Assembly (NCBI GenBank): GCA_022616435.1 | Contig: JAKEET010000071.1 | Location: 1-52,645, forward strand | Source: Gemmataceae bacterium | Lineage (GTDB): Bacteria > Planctomycetota > Planctomycetia > Gemmatales > Gemmataceae | Direction of reading: 5' to 3' | DNA: 52,645 nucleotides | Shown here: piece after piece, positions 40,138 to 50,088 of the stretch | Position numbering within the stretch: position 1 is the first letter of the stretch | Layout of the letters: each line of letters starts with the position of its first letter | Translations under genes and position numbers: made by a program | The notes under the pieces: generated by a model | Told to the model about the DNA's origin: nothing | Database searches by the model: none | The model's input: the letters and a program-made list of their open reading frames with translations, nothing else

Positions 40138-41532
40138 CTACTTCGCCAGCGACACGCAAACGAGCTCCGCATCGTTCCGCACGAACATGCATCCGTGGGC
40201 GAACGCGGGATGACACCAGACCACGTCCCGGCCGCGCGAATGCAACGTCGGCGTGATCACGTGGGCGCGGTCGATCTCCTGGTAACCCTTCGGCGTGAGC
40301 CGGGCGATGATCAGGTCGCCTTGATCGTCGAACAGGAAGTAACGGTCGCCGTGCGGCACGAGAAAGGTTGTCGCACCGAGCGTCTTGCGCTCGACCGTCG
40401 AGTGCTCCCACAGGCGCTCGCCCGTGCCGGCCTTCAAGCAGCGCAGCTCGCCGAAGTTGCAAACCCCGTACACGTGGCCGCCCCGGAGCACGGGGGCGCC
40501 CATCAGCGAATGCAGGCCGTCGGGGCGGGCCACGTCCCGGCTTTTGCCCTTCCAAACCACCTCGGCGCCTGTCTTGGCCCCAGTGCGGTCCCGACCGAGT
40601 TTCAACATCAACGAGCCGTGGTGCGGCGAGCTGACAAACAGCAAATCGCCCTCCAGGCGCGGCGTGGCGACAGAGATTCCCGGCCGCTCCGGTTCGCCGT
40701 CGGGGAAGGTGTGCGACCAGTAGACCTTGCCGGTCGCCGGATCGAGGCCGGCCAGCGCTTCGGTGTGCCAGGCGATGAGCTGCCGCCGGCCGCCGGCGGT
40801 GTGGATGACGAGCGGGGCGTAGCCGATTTCCTTGACCGTCAGCGCGCCCCAGCGCAGCGCGCCGGTGTCCTTGTCGAGGGCGACCACGGCGGTGTTGTCG
40901 CCGCCGGCCAGCGTGTACAGCAGGCCGCCGTCGACGAGCGGGTGCGACACATAGCCCCACACGGGCGGCCTGGTCTTGCCGAGGTCGGGCAGGCTCTTGC
41001 GCCAGAGCACGCCTCCCTTGACCGCATCCAGGCAGTGCAAGTCGCCCATCGCCCCGAGCGCATATACCTTGCCGCCGGCGACGGCGCAGGTGGCGCGCGG
41101 CCCGCTCGGGTAGTTGACGCGGTAGGTGCAGGCGTACTCGTGCTTCCACAAGAGCTTGCCGCCGGCCGCGTCGAAGCACAACACGCGTTCCGTGCCGGCC
41201 AGCCCGTCCTTGCCGGAGGATTCCTTGCCCTTGCCGGGCTTGGCGCCGGTCCGGTCCATGACGACCACGCGGCAGCCGGCCACGGCCGGCCCCGAGAACC
41301 CGCCGCCCACCGGTTGTTTCCAGAGCACCTTGGGCCCGCCGGCGGGGAACTTGTCGAGGATGCCGGTCTCGCGCCAGACGCCGTCGCGCTGCGGCCCGAG
41401 CCATTGCGGCCAATCATCGGCGCGGAGCGCCGCGCAGGTCTGCCAGGTGATCAGCCAGGCGATCAGCAGCGCGGCGAGGCGGCGGCGACCGCGATTCGGC
41501 GCGAGTCTTCGAACAGGCCAAGTTTTTAGCAT
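40138..41532 (-). CDS. Secreted PQQ-like beta-propeller protein
   Basis: The 464-residue protein has an N-terminal signal (RRLAALLIAWLITWQTCAALRA) and repeated propeller blades with the W-x-x-PxxLG-type opening (DDWPQWLGPQRDGVWRETGIL) and blades such as VLCFDAAGGKLLWKHEY, LHCLDAVKGGVLWRKSL, VVALDKDTGALRWG, LAGLDPATGKVYWSH, LRCLKAGTGERLWEHS. Such PQQ-like repeat proteins are common in planctomycetal secretomes and are rarely catalytic. It lies alone on the minus strand, with 132 bases to the Hsp70-like gene. Confidence 0.87.
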   Translation of the reverse strand: MLKTWPVRRLAPNRGRRRLAALLIAWLITWQTCAALRADDWPQWLGPQRDGVWRETGILDKFPAGGPKVLWKQPVGGGFSGPAVAGCRVVVMDRTGAKPGKGKESSGKDGLAGTERVLCFDAAGGKLLWKHEYACTYRVNYPSGPRATCAVAGGKVYALGAMGDLHCLDAVKGGVLWRKSLPDLGKTRPPVWGYVSHPLVDGGLLYTLAGGDNTAVVALDKDTGALRWGALTVKEIGYAPLVIHTAGGRRQLIAWHTEALAGLDPATGKVYWSHTFPDGEPERPGISVATPRLEGDLLFVSSPHHGSLMLKLGRDRTGAKTGAEVVWKGKSRDVARPDGLHSLMGAPVLRGGHVYGVCNFGELRCLKAGTGERLWEHSTVERKTLGATTFLVPHGDRYFLFDDQGDLIIARLTPKGYQEIDRAHVITPTLHSRGRDVVWCHPAFAHGCMFVRNDAELVCVSLAK

Positions 41533-41696
41533 GTCCAGAGGTTAGCCGCCGCGCGGAGCGCTGTCAAGACGGGCGCGACGCATCCGGCGACCGACAGGAA
41601 TATCTGCGCCGCCTACCCGTTGACATTCCGGCAAAATGGGGCACAATCAGGCCACATCGAACCATCCTCACGAACCATCCTCACCGGGGACGCATC

Positions 41697-43820
41697 ATGC
41701 GACGGCTCACCCTTCTCGCCCTGGCAAGCATTGTCCTTCCGGCGCCCGCTCAGGAAAAGTCGGCGCCCGACGATCCGCGCAAGCTGTTGTACAACCACCT
41801 GCTCAAGGATGCGCAGAAACATTTCGACGCCCGGCGCGAGGCGGTCGCGGCCCTGCGCACTCCGGACGACATCAAGAAGCGCCAGCAGTTTCTCAAGGAG
41901 CGCTTCCTGAAAGCCCTCGGCGGCTTCCCGAAGAAGACGCCGCTCAACGCCAAGGTGACGCGCACCATCAAGGGCCAAGGTTTTCGCGTCGAGAACGTGA
42001 TCTACGAAAGCCGGCCCATGCACCATGTCACGGCGAACTTCTACATCCCCGACCCCCCCAATCCCCCCCTTCCCAAGGGGGGGCAAGGGGGGTTCCCCGG
42101 CGTGCTCGTGCCCTGCGGCCACAGCGCCAACGGCAAGGCGGCGGACGCCTATCAGCGCGTGTGCGCCCTCATGGCCCAGCACGGCATGGCGGTCTTGTGC
42201 TACGACCCCATCGGCCAGGGCGAGCGCATCCAGCTTCTCAACAACATGGGCAAGCCGGCGATCGCCGGCAGCACCTCCGAGCACACCATGGTCGGCGTCG
42301 GCGCCCTGCTCGTCGGCCAATCGACGGCGACCTATCGCATCTGGGACGGCATCCGCAGCCTCGACTACCTGGCGAGCCGGCCGGAAGTCGATCCCAAGCG
42401 CCTCGGCTGCACCGGCAACTCCGGCGGCGGCACGCTGACCGCGTACCTCATGGCCCTGGACGAGCGCATCGTCTGCGCGGCGCCGTCGTGCTACCTCACC
42501 ACGCTCGAACGCCTGTTCGCCACCATCGGCCCGCAGGACGCCGAGCAGAACATCACCGGCCAGGTGGCCTTCGGCATGGAGCACGCCGATTACATCACGA
42601 TGCGGGCGCCAAAGCCGACGTTGATGTGCGTCGCCACGAAGGACTTCTTCGACATCAGCGGGGCGAAGACGACATTCCAGGAAGCCCGCGACATCTATCG
42701 CAAGCTGGGCGCCGAGGAAAAGGCAGAGTTCTTCGAGTTCAACGATGGCCACGGCTTCTCGAAGCCGCGCCGCGAAGCCGCCGCCCGCTGGATGAAGAAA
42801 TGGCTGTCCGGCGTGGAGGAACGCATCGTCGAAGGCGATTTCCCCTCGTTCAAGGACGCCGATTTGCAGTGCACCCGCAGCGGCCAGGTGCTCGACGACT
42901 TCAAGGGGAAGTCGGCGTTTCATGTCAATGTCGAGGAACTGCAGCGCTTCGCGGCGGCGCGAGCGCGGTTTCCAGCGCGATCCGCGGAAGAACAAACCAA
43001 GCAGATGTGCGGCTTGCTGGGCGTCCCGATCGACAAACTGTCCCGCGAGCGGGCCACGCTCAAGAGTTGCGATCCCCTGGACTCGGACAGGAAGTTCACC
43101 ATCCATCGCGCCTCGTTCGACATGGAACCCGGCATCACGGCCAACGGCTTCTGGTTCAACAAGGGCCGAGGACAAGGGGTCCTGTTCGTGTACCTGCCCG
43201 ACAGCGGCATGCCCGCCGATGGTTCGCCGGGCAAAGCGATCCAGGACCTCGTCACGGATGGCCGCGAAGTGCTGGCCGTCGAGCTGCGCGGCCTGGGTGC
43301 GACGGCGCCGGGCAAGCCGAGCGCCAGGCCAAGCTTCTTCGGGAGCGACTCCAAGAATGCGTTCCTGGCGCTGCACCTGGATCGGTCGCTCCTGGGGCAG
43401 CGCGTGCTCGACGCGTTGCGCCTGGTGAACAACGCCGACGTCTCGGGCCGGAGCGAAGGCGTACTCCATCTGATTGGTGAGGGTCTGACCGGTCTGGTCG
43501 TCTTACATGCGGCGCCCTTGATCCCGCGCGGCGATCTCGAAGTGACCGTGGACCGGTCATTGCTTTCCTGGGCCAACGTGGTTCGGACGCCGGTCAGCTA
43601 CAACCAGCTGTCCAGCGTCGTTCCTGGAGTGTTGCGTGTTTACGACCTGCCGGAGCTGGCGGCGACGATCGCGCCGCGGAAACTGACCATCCGCAACCCG
43701 GTCGATGCGGCCCAGCGGCCAGTGGGCCAGGCGGAGCTTGACAGGGCCTATGAAGCGTGCCGGGCGGCGTATGCCAGGCAGAACGCCTCGCGCAGGTTGA
43801 CGCTGGCGGCCGGGCATTGA
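41697..43820 (+). CDS. Two-domain secreted alpha/beta hydrolase (acetylxylan-esterase-like)
   Basis: The 707-residue protein has a short signal peptide (RLTLLALASIVLPAPA). The first alpha/beta hydrolase domain is complete: nucleophile S242 in CTGNSGGGTL, acid D316 in VATKDFFD and H352 in NDGHGFS. A second half (about 480-690) has GRGQGVLFVYLPDSG and VLAVELRGLGATAPG, resembling another hydrolase core, but its elbow reads HLIGEGLTGLVVLH without the serine, so this part is probably inactive. Residues 119-132 (PPNPPLPKGGQGG) come from an in-frame palindromic insertion. The role is likely ester hydrolysis of polysaccharide decorations, by family analogy. Confidence 0.85.
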   Translation: MRRLTLLALASIVLPAPAQEKSAPDDPRKLLYNHLLKDAQKHFDARREAVAALRTPDDIKKRQQFLKERFLKALGGFPKKTPLNAKVTRTIKGQGFRVENVIYESRPMHHVTANFYIPDPPNPPLPKGGQGGFPGVLVPCGHSANGKAADAYQRVCALMAQHGMAVLCYDPIGQGERIQLLNNMGKPAIAGSTSEHTMVGVGALLVGQSTATYRIWDGIRSLDYLASRPEVDPKRLGCTGNSGGGTLTAYLMALDERIVCAAPSCYLTTLERLFATIGPQDAEQNITGQVAFGMEHADYITMRAPKPTLMCVATKDFFDISGAKTTFQEARDIYRKLGAEEKAEFFEFNDGHGFSKPRREAAARWMKKWLSGVEERIVEGDFPSFKDADLQCTRSGQVLDDFKGKSAFHVNVEELQRFAAARARFPARSAEEQTKQMCGLLGVPIDKLSRERATLKSCDPLDSDRKFTIHRASFDMEPGITANGFWFNKGRGQGVLFVYLPDSGMPADGSPGKAIQDLVTDGREVLAVELRGLGATAPGKPSARPSFFGSDSKNAFLALHLDRSLLGQRVLDALRLVNNADVSGRSEGVLHLIGEGLTGLVVLHAAPLIPRGDLEVTVDRSLLSWANVVRTPVSYNQLSSVVPGVLRVYDLPELAATIAPRKLTIRNPVDAAQRPVGQAELDRAYEACRAAYARQNASRRLTLAAGH
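42051..42092. repeat. C-rich/G-rich palindromic repeat in the hydrolase gene
   Basis: This is a second copy of the element at 9052-9093, translated in frame as PPNPPLPKGGQGG just before the first conserved hydrolase strand (FPGVLVPCGHSANG). Confidence 0.8.
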
Positions 43821-43853
43821 CGATTTTGCGGTTGGGTCTCAGTTTGCCGTATG

Positions 43854-43903
43854 GTCGCCTTTCGCTCCGCGAAAGTGCGACCTTTCGCGGAGCGAAAGGC
43901 GAC
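43854..43903. repeat. GTCGCCTTTCGC foldback repeat, double version
   Basis: A 22-base perfect inverted repeat (43854-43875 and 43882-43903) around the loop TGCGAC, built from two palindromic units of the family seen at 22657-22683. It is located downstream of the hydrolase gene and may act as a terminator. Confidence 0.8.
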
Positions 43904-44084
43904 AATGTGAGACACTACCGAATTTTTTCTGGCGGAAACGCTTGGAATCGCGCCGCGAATCGTGTTACACTTAAACTGGTTTCTGACCGGGTTTGCATCC
44001 CACCATCCATGACGCAGCAGCTTTCTCTCCGAGCGCACTGCAAGAGCCAGCGCTGAGGGTGTCCCTGCGCGGGAGGATCCATTC

Positions 44085-45107
44085 ATGCCTTCGGTCCGAC
44101 GATATCTTGGCTGGTCCTTGCTGGTCGCCGTCAGCTTGTTGCTTGCGCCCGTCCAGGCAGCGGCCGAATCCATACCGGGCCCGCTCCCCAAGGTCTTCGA
44201 CAAGGCCGTTCCCGAAAGCGTCAAGGACTTGCGCGACATCGAGCAGCACGTCAAGAAGCTGCTCGACAAGATCGTCCCCGCCACGGTCGGCCTCCGCATC
44301 GGCGCCTCGTCCGGCAGCGGCGTGATCATCGACAAGGAAGGCCACATCCTCACCGCCGGCCATGTCTCCGGCCGGCCCGATCAGGACGTGCAGATCCTCC
44401 TGCACGACGGCAAGACGCGCCTCAAAGGCAAGACGCTCGGCGGCAAACGCGACATCGACAGCGGCCTGATCAAGATCACCGACAAGGGCGAATTCCCGTT
44501 CGTCGACATGGCCGTGTCCGCCGACCTGAAGAAAGGCAACTGGTGCATCGCCATCGGCCATCCGAACGGCTATCAGCCCGGCCGCCCGCCGGTGGTCCGC
44601 CTGGGCCGCATCCTCGAGGTCAACCCGAAGTTCCTGCGCACCGACTGCACCCTGGTCGGCGGCGATTCTGGCGGCCCGCTGTTCGACATGCACGGCAAGG
44701 TGATCGGCATCCACAGCCGCATCGGCGGCTTGATCACCGCCAACATCCATGTTCCGGTGGACACGTATCGCGACACCTGGGACAAGCTGGTGGCCGGCGA
44801 AATCTGGGGCGACACGCTGTTTGGCAAGAAGAAGAAGCCGCGCGACGAACCCTATCTTGGCATCCGCACCGATCCCAACGCCAAGGAGTGCCGCGTGCAG
44901 CTCGTCAGTCCTGATTCGCCGGCCGGCAAGGCCGGCTTGATGCCGGAGGACGTGATCGTCGGCATCGACGGCAAGAAGGTCGGCACCCCGAACGACTACG
45001 ACAACGTCCTGCGCACCAAGCGGCCCGGCAACACCATCGCCCTGGAAATCCGCCGCGGCGCCAAGCTGCTCAACCTCACGGTCACCCTCAGCAAACGACC
45101 CGGATAA
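44085..45107 (+). CDS. Trypsin-like S1C protease with C-terminal PDZ domain
   Basis: The 340-residue exported protein has a signal peptide (YLGWSLLVAVSLLLAPVQAAA) and a DegP/HtrA-type protease domain with a complete triad: H93 in ILTAGHV, D125 in RDIDSGLIKI and S195 in VGGDSGGPL. One C-terminal PDZ domain follows (PYLGIRTDPNAKECRVQLV to LRTKRPGNTIALEIRRG, about 255-338). GGAGG stands 7-8 bases before the ATG. Such proteases degrade or sense misfolded envelope proteins. It is probably in an operon with 45121-46881, only 13 bases downstream, so it may act together with that inactive relative. Confidence 0.92.
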   Translation: MPSVRRYLGWSLLVAVSLLLAPVQAAAESIPGPLPKVFDKAVPESVKDLRDIEQHVKKLLDKIVPATVGLRIGASSGSGVIIDKEGHILTAGHVSGRPDQDVQILLHDGKTRLKGKTLGGKRDIDSGLIKITDKGEFPFVDMAVSADLKKGNWCIAIGHPNGYQPGRPPVVRLGRILEVNPKFLRTDCTLVGGDSGGPLFDMHGKVIGIHSRIGGLITANIHVPVDTYRDTWDKLVAGEIWGDTLFGKKKKPRDEPYLGIRTDPNAKECRVQLVSPDSPAGKAGLMPEDVIVGIDGKKVGTPNDYDNVLRTKRPGNTIALEIRRGAKLLNLTVTLSKRPG

Positions 45108-45120
45108 CCCTGGATAACCC

Positions 45121-46881
45121 ATGATCACCAAGCACCATCGCATCGTCGCCGGCGCGCTGCTGGCCGCGCCCGTCCTGGCCCTGCTCATTGGGGCCGCGCC
45201 GGCGCACGCCCAGTTCTTTCCGTTCTCCAAGGACGCATCCTTCACGCGCACCAATCCGAGCTTCCTCAAAGCCTTCAAGGAGGTCGTCGCCAAGCCGAGC
45301 GCCAGCACCGTCCGCATCCAGTGCGACGGCAAGGACACCGCCCTGGGCATGGTGGTCGGGCCCGACGGCTGGATCCTCACCAAGGCCAATGATTTGAAAG
45401 GCGACATCGCCGTCAAGCTCAAGGACGGCAAGACCTACGAGGCCCGCTGGGTCGGCGTCCATCAGAAGCACGACGTCGCGCTCCTCAAGATCGAGGCCGG
45501 CGGCCTGAAGCCGGTCGAGTTCACCGACAGCAAGCAGATCGGCGTCGGCAACTGGCTGGCCTGCGCCGGCACCACCGACGACCCGGTCGCCGTCGGCGTC
45601 GTCAGCGTCGCCACGCGCACCATCCCCAAGGGCGCGATGAGCTTCTTCCAGGCCAACAGCAAGACCGGGTTCCTCGGCGTCGAGCTGGAACAGGGCGACG
45701 GCCATCCGCTCATCAAGAATGTTCAGGAAGGCACGGCGGCGTTCAAGGTCGGCTTGAAGAACAAGGACCTCGTGCTGGCCCTCAACGGCACGACCATGAC
45801 CGACATGCAGCAGTTCATCGAGACCATCGGCAAGCACAAGCCGGGCGACGTGGTGACCTTGAAGGTCCGCCGCGGCGATGTCGAGCTCGAATTGAAGCCG
45901 ACGCTGGGGCGCCGGCCGCTGGGCAGCATGCGCGGCGAGATGCAGAACCGCATGGGCAGCGAGCTCTCCAGCCGCATCAGCGGCTATCCCACCATCCTGC
46001 AGCACGACTCGGTCATCAAGCCGACCGACTGCGGCGGCCCGATCGTGGACCTCGACGGCCGGGTCATCGGCATCAACATCTGCCGCGCCGGCCGCACCGA
46101 AAGCTGGGCCGTGCCGTCGGAAGTCATTCAGCCGCTGCTCTTCGACATGATGGCCGGCAAGCTGCCGCCGAAGCTGGAAGTCGCCAAGCTGACGCTCGAG
46201 CAGCAGCTCGCCGCGGCGCGCAAGGCGCTGCAGAAAGCCGTGGACCAGAAGGCCGCCGCCGAAAAAAAGCTGGCGGAGCTGAAGACGCAGGTCGCCAAGC
46301 TTGAAGCGGACGTCAAGGCCGCCGCCAAACCCACCGAAGCGGCGTCGGGAACCAAGCCGAAGCCCGCGGTGGCGGCGCCGGCCGCGCAGTCGAAGAACAG
46401 CGACAGCGCCGTCGAAGTGGACAAGGTCCTCGACCTCATCCGGCAGCGCCTGCTGCTGATGAAGGACGTGGCCGGCGCCAAGTGGCGCAGCAAGCAAACC
46501 GAGCCCGACGCCAAGCGCGAGACCGAGCTGCTCGACCAGCTGGTCCGGCAGGGCGAAAAGCTCGGCCTGCCCGCCGCGACAGTCCGCGCGTTCTTCGTGG
46601 CGCAGTTCGACGCCGCCAAGCAAGTCCAGCAAGCCTACTTCGAGCGCTTCGATAAGGAGAAGACCGAGCTGAACAACGTTCGCGATCTGCAGAATGACCT
46701 GCGCCCGAAGCTCGACCAGGTCAGCCAGAGCCTGCTGACCGAGCTCGGCAAGCTCCAGCCGCACCTGGCGAACCCCGCCGTCCAGCAACGCCTCCGCGAC
46801 CGCGCCGCCGCCATGCTGACGGGGGAGGGAATCACCGACGCGGTGCGGAACCGGGCGCTGGCATCGCTGGTTCGGAAATAG
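45121..46881 (+). CDS. Inactive HtrA-like protein with internal PDZ, fused to a chorismate-mutase-like domain
   Basis: The 586-residue exported protein (signal GALLAAPVLALLIGAAPAHA) has a trypsin fold but altered catalytic residues: N90 replaces His in ILTKANDL, D118 is retained in HDVALLKI, and C304 replaces Ser in PTDCGGPIVDLDGRVIGI. A PDZ domain (about 183-262, from TGFLGVELEQGDG) lies between the two barrel halves rather than at the end. A coiled coil (about 355-405) leads to a helical C-terminal domain (about 430-530) matching the AroQ chorismate mutase pattern: R443, K454, D463, R466, E467 and Q503. These spacings equal those of the E. coli mutase (R28, K39, D48, R51, E52, Q88). The nearest relatives are secreted AroQ forms. 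Activity is untested. Confidence 0.8.
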   Translation: MITKHHRIVAGALLAAPVLALLIGAAPAHAQFFPFSKDASFTRTNPSFLKAFKEVVAKPSASTVRIQCDGKDTALGMVVGPDGWILTKANDLKGDIAVKLKDGKTYEARWVGVHQKHDVALLKIEAGGLKPVEFTDSKQIGVGNWLACAGTTDDPVAVGVVSVATRTIPKGAMSFFQANSKTGFLGVELEQGDGHPLIKNVQEGTAAFKVGLKNKDLVLALNGTTMTDMQQFIETIGKHKPGDVVTLKVRRGDVELELKPTLGRRPLGSMRGEMQNRMGSELSSRISGYPTILQHDSVIKPTDCGGPIVDLDGRVIGINICRAGRTESWAVPSEVIQPLLFDMMAGKLPPKLEVAKLTLEQQLAAARKALQKAVDQKAAAEKKLAELKTQVAKLEADVKAAAKPTEAASGTKPKPAVAAPAAQSKNSDSAVEVDKVLDLIRQRLLLMKDVAGAKWRSKQTEPDAKRETELLDQLVRQGEKLGLPAATVRAFFVAQFDAAKQVQQAYFERFDKEKTELNNVRDLQNDLRPKLDQVSQSLLTELGKLQPHLANPAVQQRLRDRAAAMLTGEGITDAVRNRALASLVRK

Positions 46882-46952
46882 GATGCTCAAATCACGATCA
46901 GCAGAGGAGGCGGTAATGTCATCGGCAGTCAATTCATCTTCAGTCGCAACCA

Positions 46953-47204
46953 ATGGCGCACGCGGCTCCATTTGGTCCGCTTGACGAACGCGAGCAACGC
47001 ATCCATGACGACCATGAATGGTGTTTGAACGATGCCGTCATACGCCAGCGCTATGCCGGCCAGGTTGTCGTGGTGCATGGGCGGCAAATCTTGGTTGTCG
47101 GCGAGAACCACCGCGATGCCTGGACAGAAGCAGCCCGCGCTGCTAAGTGTCCCGCGAAGCAAGATGCCGCTTTCGTCGTCGTCCCAGAGCTTGGGTTACC
47201 GTAG
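46953..47204 (+). CDS. Small DUF5678-like protein
   Basis: The 83-residue protein contains RQRYAGQVVVVHGRQILVVGENHRDAWTEAARAAK, which resembles the DUF5678 pattern (a short W/YxGxWV-xxxG-xIVxxG strand pair and helix). Function is unknown. The start is uncertain: another ATG at 46916 has a better ribosome site (GAGGAGG) but is one frame off and stops after 22 codons, so a frameshift near the start is possible. Confidence 0.5.
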   Translation: MAHAAPFGPLDEREQRIHDDHEWCLNDAVIRQRYAGQVVVVHGRQILVVGENHRDAWTEAARAAKCPAKQDAAFVVVPELGLP

Positions 47205-47219
47205 TAGGAAGTGCAATGC

Positions 47220-47507
47220 CTACGGTTCCACTGTATTCGTTTCCGACGCACCCGCAGTCATCGAGTCGCCCGTGTTCGGCGTGACCTTGGCTGCAGGCTG
47301 TCCAGCGCTCAGGCGGACCATCTCGCGAATCACGGCGACCAGCGCCGATCGCCGGTCATCGGGAACGTGCGACAAGTCAATGGTGACAGCCCGTCCCGAC
47401 TCCAACGCCAGGCGCACATGGGCAACGCGCGCTCCCGCCGACACGGGCATCCCATCCTCCGACTCAGCAGCTTGACGGAACTGCATTTCGGTTAATGAGG
47501 TCGTCAT
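47220..47507 (-). CDS. Hypothetical protein, 95 residues
   Basis: The protein (MTTSLTEMQFRQAAESEDGM...) has a short two-strand core (HVRLALESGRAVTIDLSHVP) and ends in a polar Thr/Ala-rich tail. No family is recognised. Its start overlaps the acetyltransferase-like gene stop by 4 bases (ATGA), so the two are coupled. It is convergent with the DUF5678-like gene 15 bases away. Confidence 0.55.
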   Translation of the reverse strand: MTTSLTEMQFRQAAESEDGMPVSAGARVAHVRLALESGRAVTIDLSHVPDDRRSALVAVIREMVRLSAGQPAAKVTPNTGDSMTAGASETNTVEP

Positions 47508-48130
47508 GGGGACTCTCCGATGGAAACCAGCCAGTCGATTCCGCTGCGGCCAGGGTGCTCGTAATAGGGAAGGTCGTAGTAGTCCGGATCGTTCCCGAGC
47601 CGGGTCATCCGACACTTGTTGTAGAACGCCTCAGCCTGCGGCAACGAATGAAGTCCGACCCGGCCCTCGAACCCGCCTTCGACGCTGATGCGAACGGCCT
47701 CGGCCATCAGGATCGAGCCGACATCCAAGAACCGCGGTGGGTCCGCGGCGCCCTTGAGATTCCACGGAGCGGATTCCAAGTAATCGACGTACACCAGATG
47801 GCCATCGCCCAGCCGAGCGGGCCGGGGATGTCGCAGGACCGCCATCAGTCCCTGGATCCCGCCGTCCAATTCGACGGCCACCAACATATGGTGTCCCCCT
47901 TCTACACTATCTGCCTTGTTTCGCCAATCCCAATGCCCGTGCTCGAAAGGGGCCAATCCCACCGCTTGGCCCCGCGCCGCCGCACTTTCTCGCGCCTTTG
48001 CCCAGCTTGACTCGATCTCCTCCAATTGGTTGGCAGGATAGTCGCGGTAGACGCTCGCCTGAATGAATCGCCTGTCCGCGATCCGATTGTCGAGCAGGTT
48101 GACGCGTCGGTGCTTCGAGACCATTGCCAT
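47504..48130 (-). CDS. GNAT-like acetyltransferase
   Basis: The 208-residue protein has a GNAT-like core: HMLVAVELDGGIQGLMAVLRHP, LVYVDYLESAPWNLKG, then FLDVGSILMAEAVRISVEGGFEGRVGLHSLPQAEAFYNKCRMTRLG (the acetyl-CoA-binding helix and the typical FYxKxGM-like end). The pyrophosphate loop (Q/RxxGxG/A) is not in canonical form (DVGSILMAEA), so acetyl-CoA use is likely but not sure. Substrate is unknown. It is coupled to the 95-residue gene and lies 27 bases behind the sigma-54 regulator on the same strand. Confidence 0.68.
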   Translation of the reverse strand: MAMVSKHRRVNLLDNRIADRRFIQASVYRDYPANQLEEIESSWAKARESAAARGQAVGLAPFEHGHWDWRNKADSVEGGHHMLVAVELDGGIQGLMAVLRHPRPARLGDGHLVYVDYLESAPWNLKGAADPPRFLDVGSILMAEAVRISVEGGFEGRVGLHSLPQAEAFYNKCRMTRLGNDPDYYDLPYYEHPGRSGIDWLVSIGESP

Positions 48131-48157
48131 CGCGCGGCCCCCCCGGGATGCAACCCC

Positions 48158-49681
<1,524 letters not shown>

Positions 49682-50088
49682 GGCCGTTGGGAGTCTCAGA
49701 GGCTATCCGATAATGGACGTCGATTCGTTTGGTTATTGTATCGCGGCGCTGGCCGGGGTGCTCGTGAGGGATTCCTGACGAAGCCCGCGTTGCGGATTCC
49801 GCTGCCGCGTGCCAGTATTTGCGTTCTCATCAATGACGCGACATCACGAGACCACGGGTCCTCTGCGCGGACCACGGCGAGGGACACTCGACTCCGTCGT
49901 CACATGTCCTTGAGCCACTGTCGTTTGTGATTCACGTCCGAGTCAAGTGTCCCTCTTATTTGAGGTGACCGGCCGTGGGGGAATGCGCAGATATGACCTT
50001 TCGTCAAGCCCGTTCGTCGAGTTTGCCGATTTTAACTGATACCGCGGGGCGACACTCCCGTTTGCCCGCGTCACGACGATGGGCCCTT
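49682..50088. other. Divergent gene-free region with repeats
   Basis: Between the divergent regulator and HD-GYP genes lies the inverted pair at 49880-49896/49938-49954 and a diverged AGAGGCT-TCCGA sequence (49694-49712). Promoters are probably here, but no convincing box was identified. Confidence 0.5.
49880..49954. repeat. GGGACACTTGACTCGG inverted pair
   Basis: AGGGACACTCGACTCCG (49880-49896) and CCGAGTCAAGTGTCCCT (49938-49954) are inverted relatives of the repeats at 656-758, enclosing about 41 bases. Confidence 0.7.
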
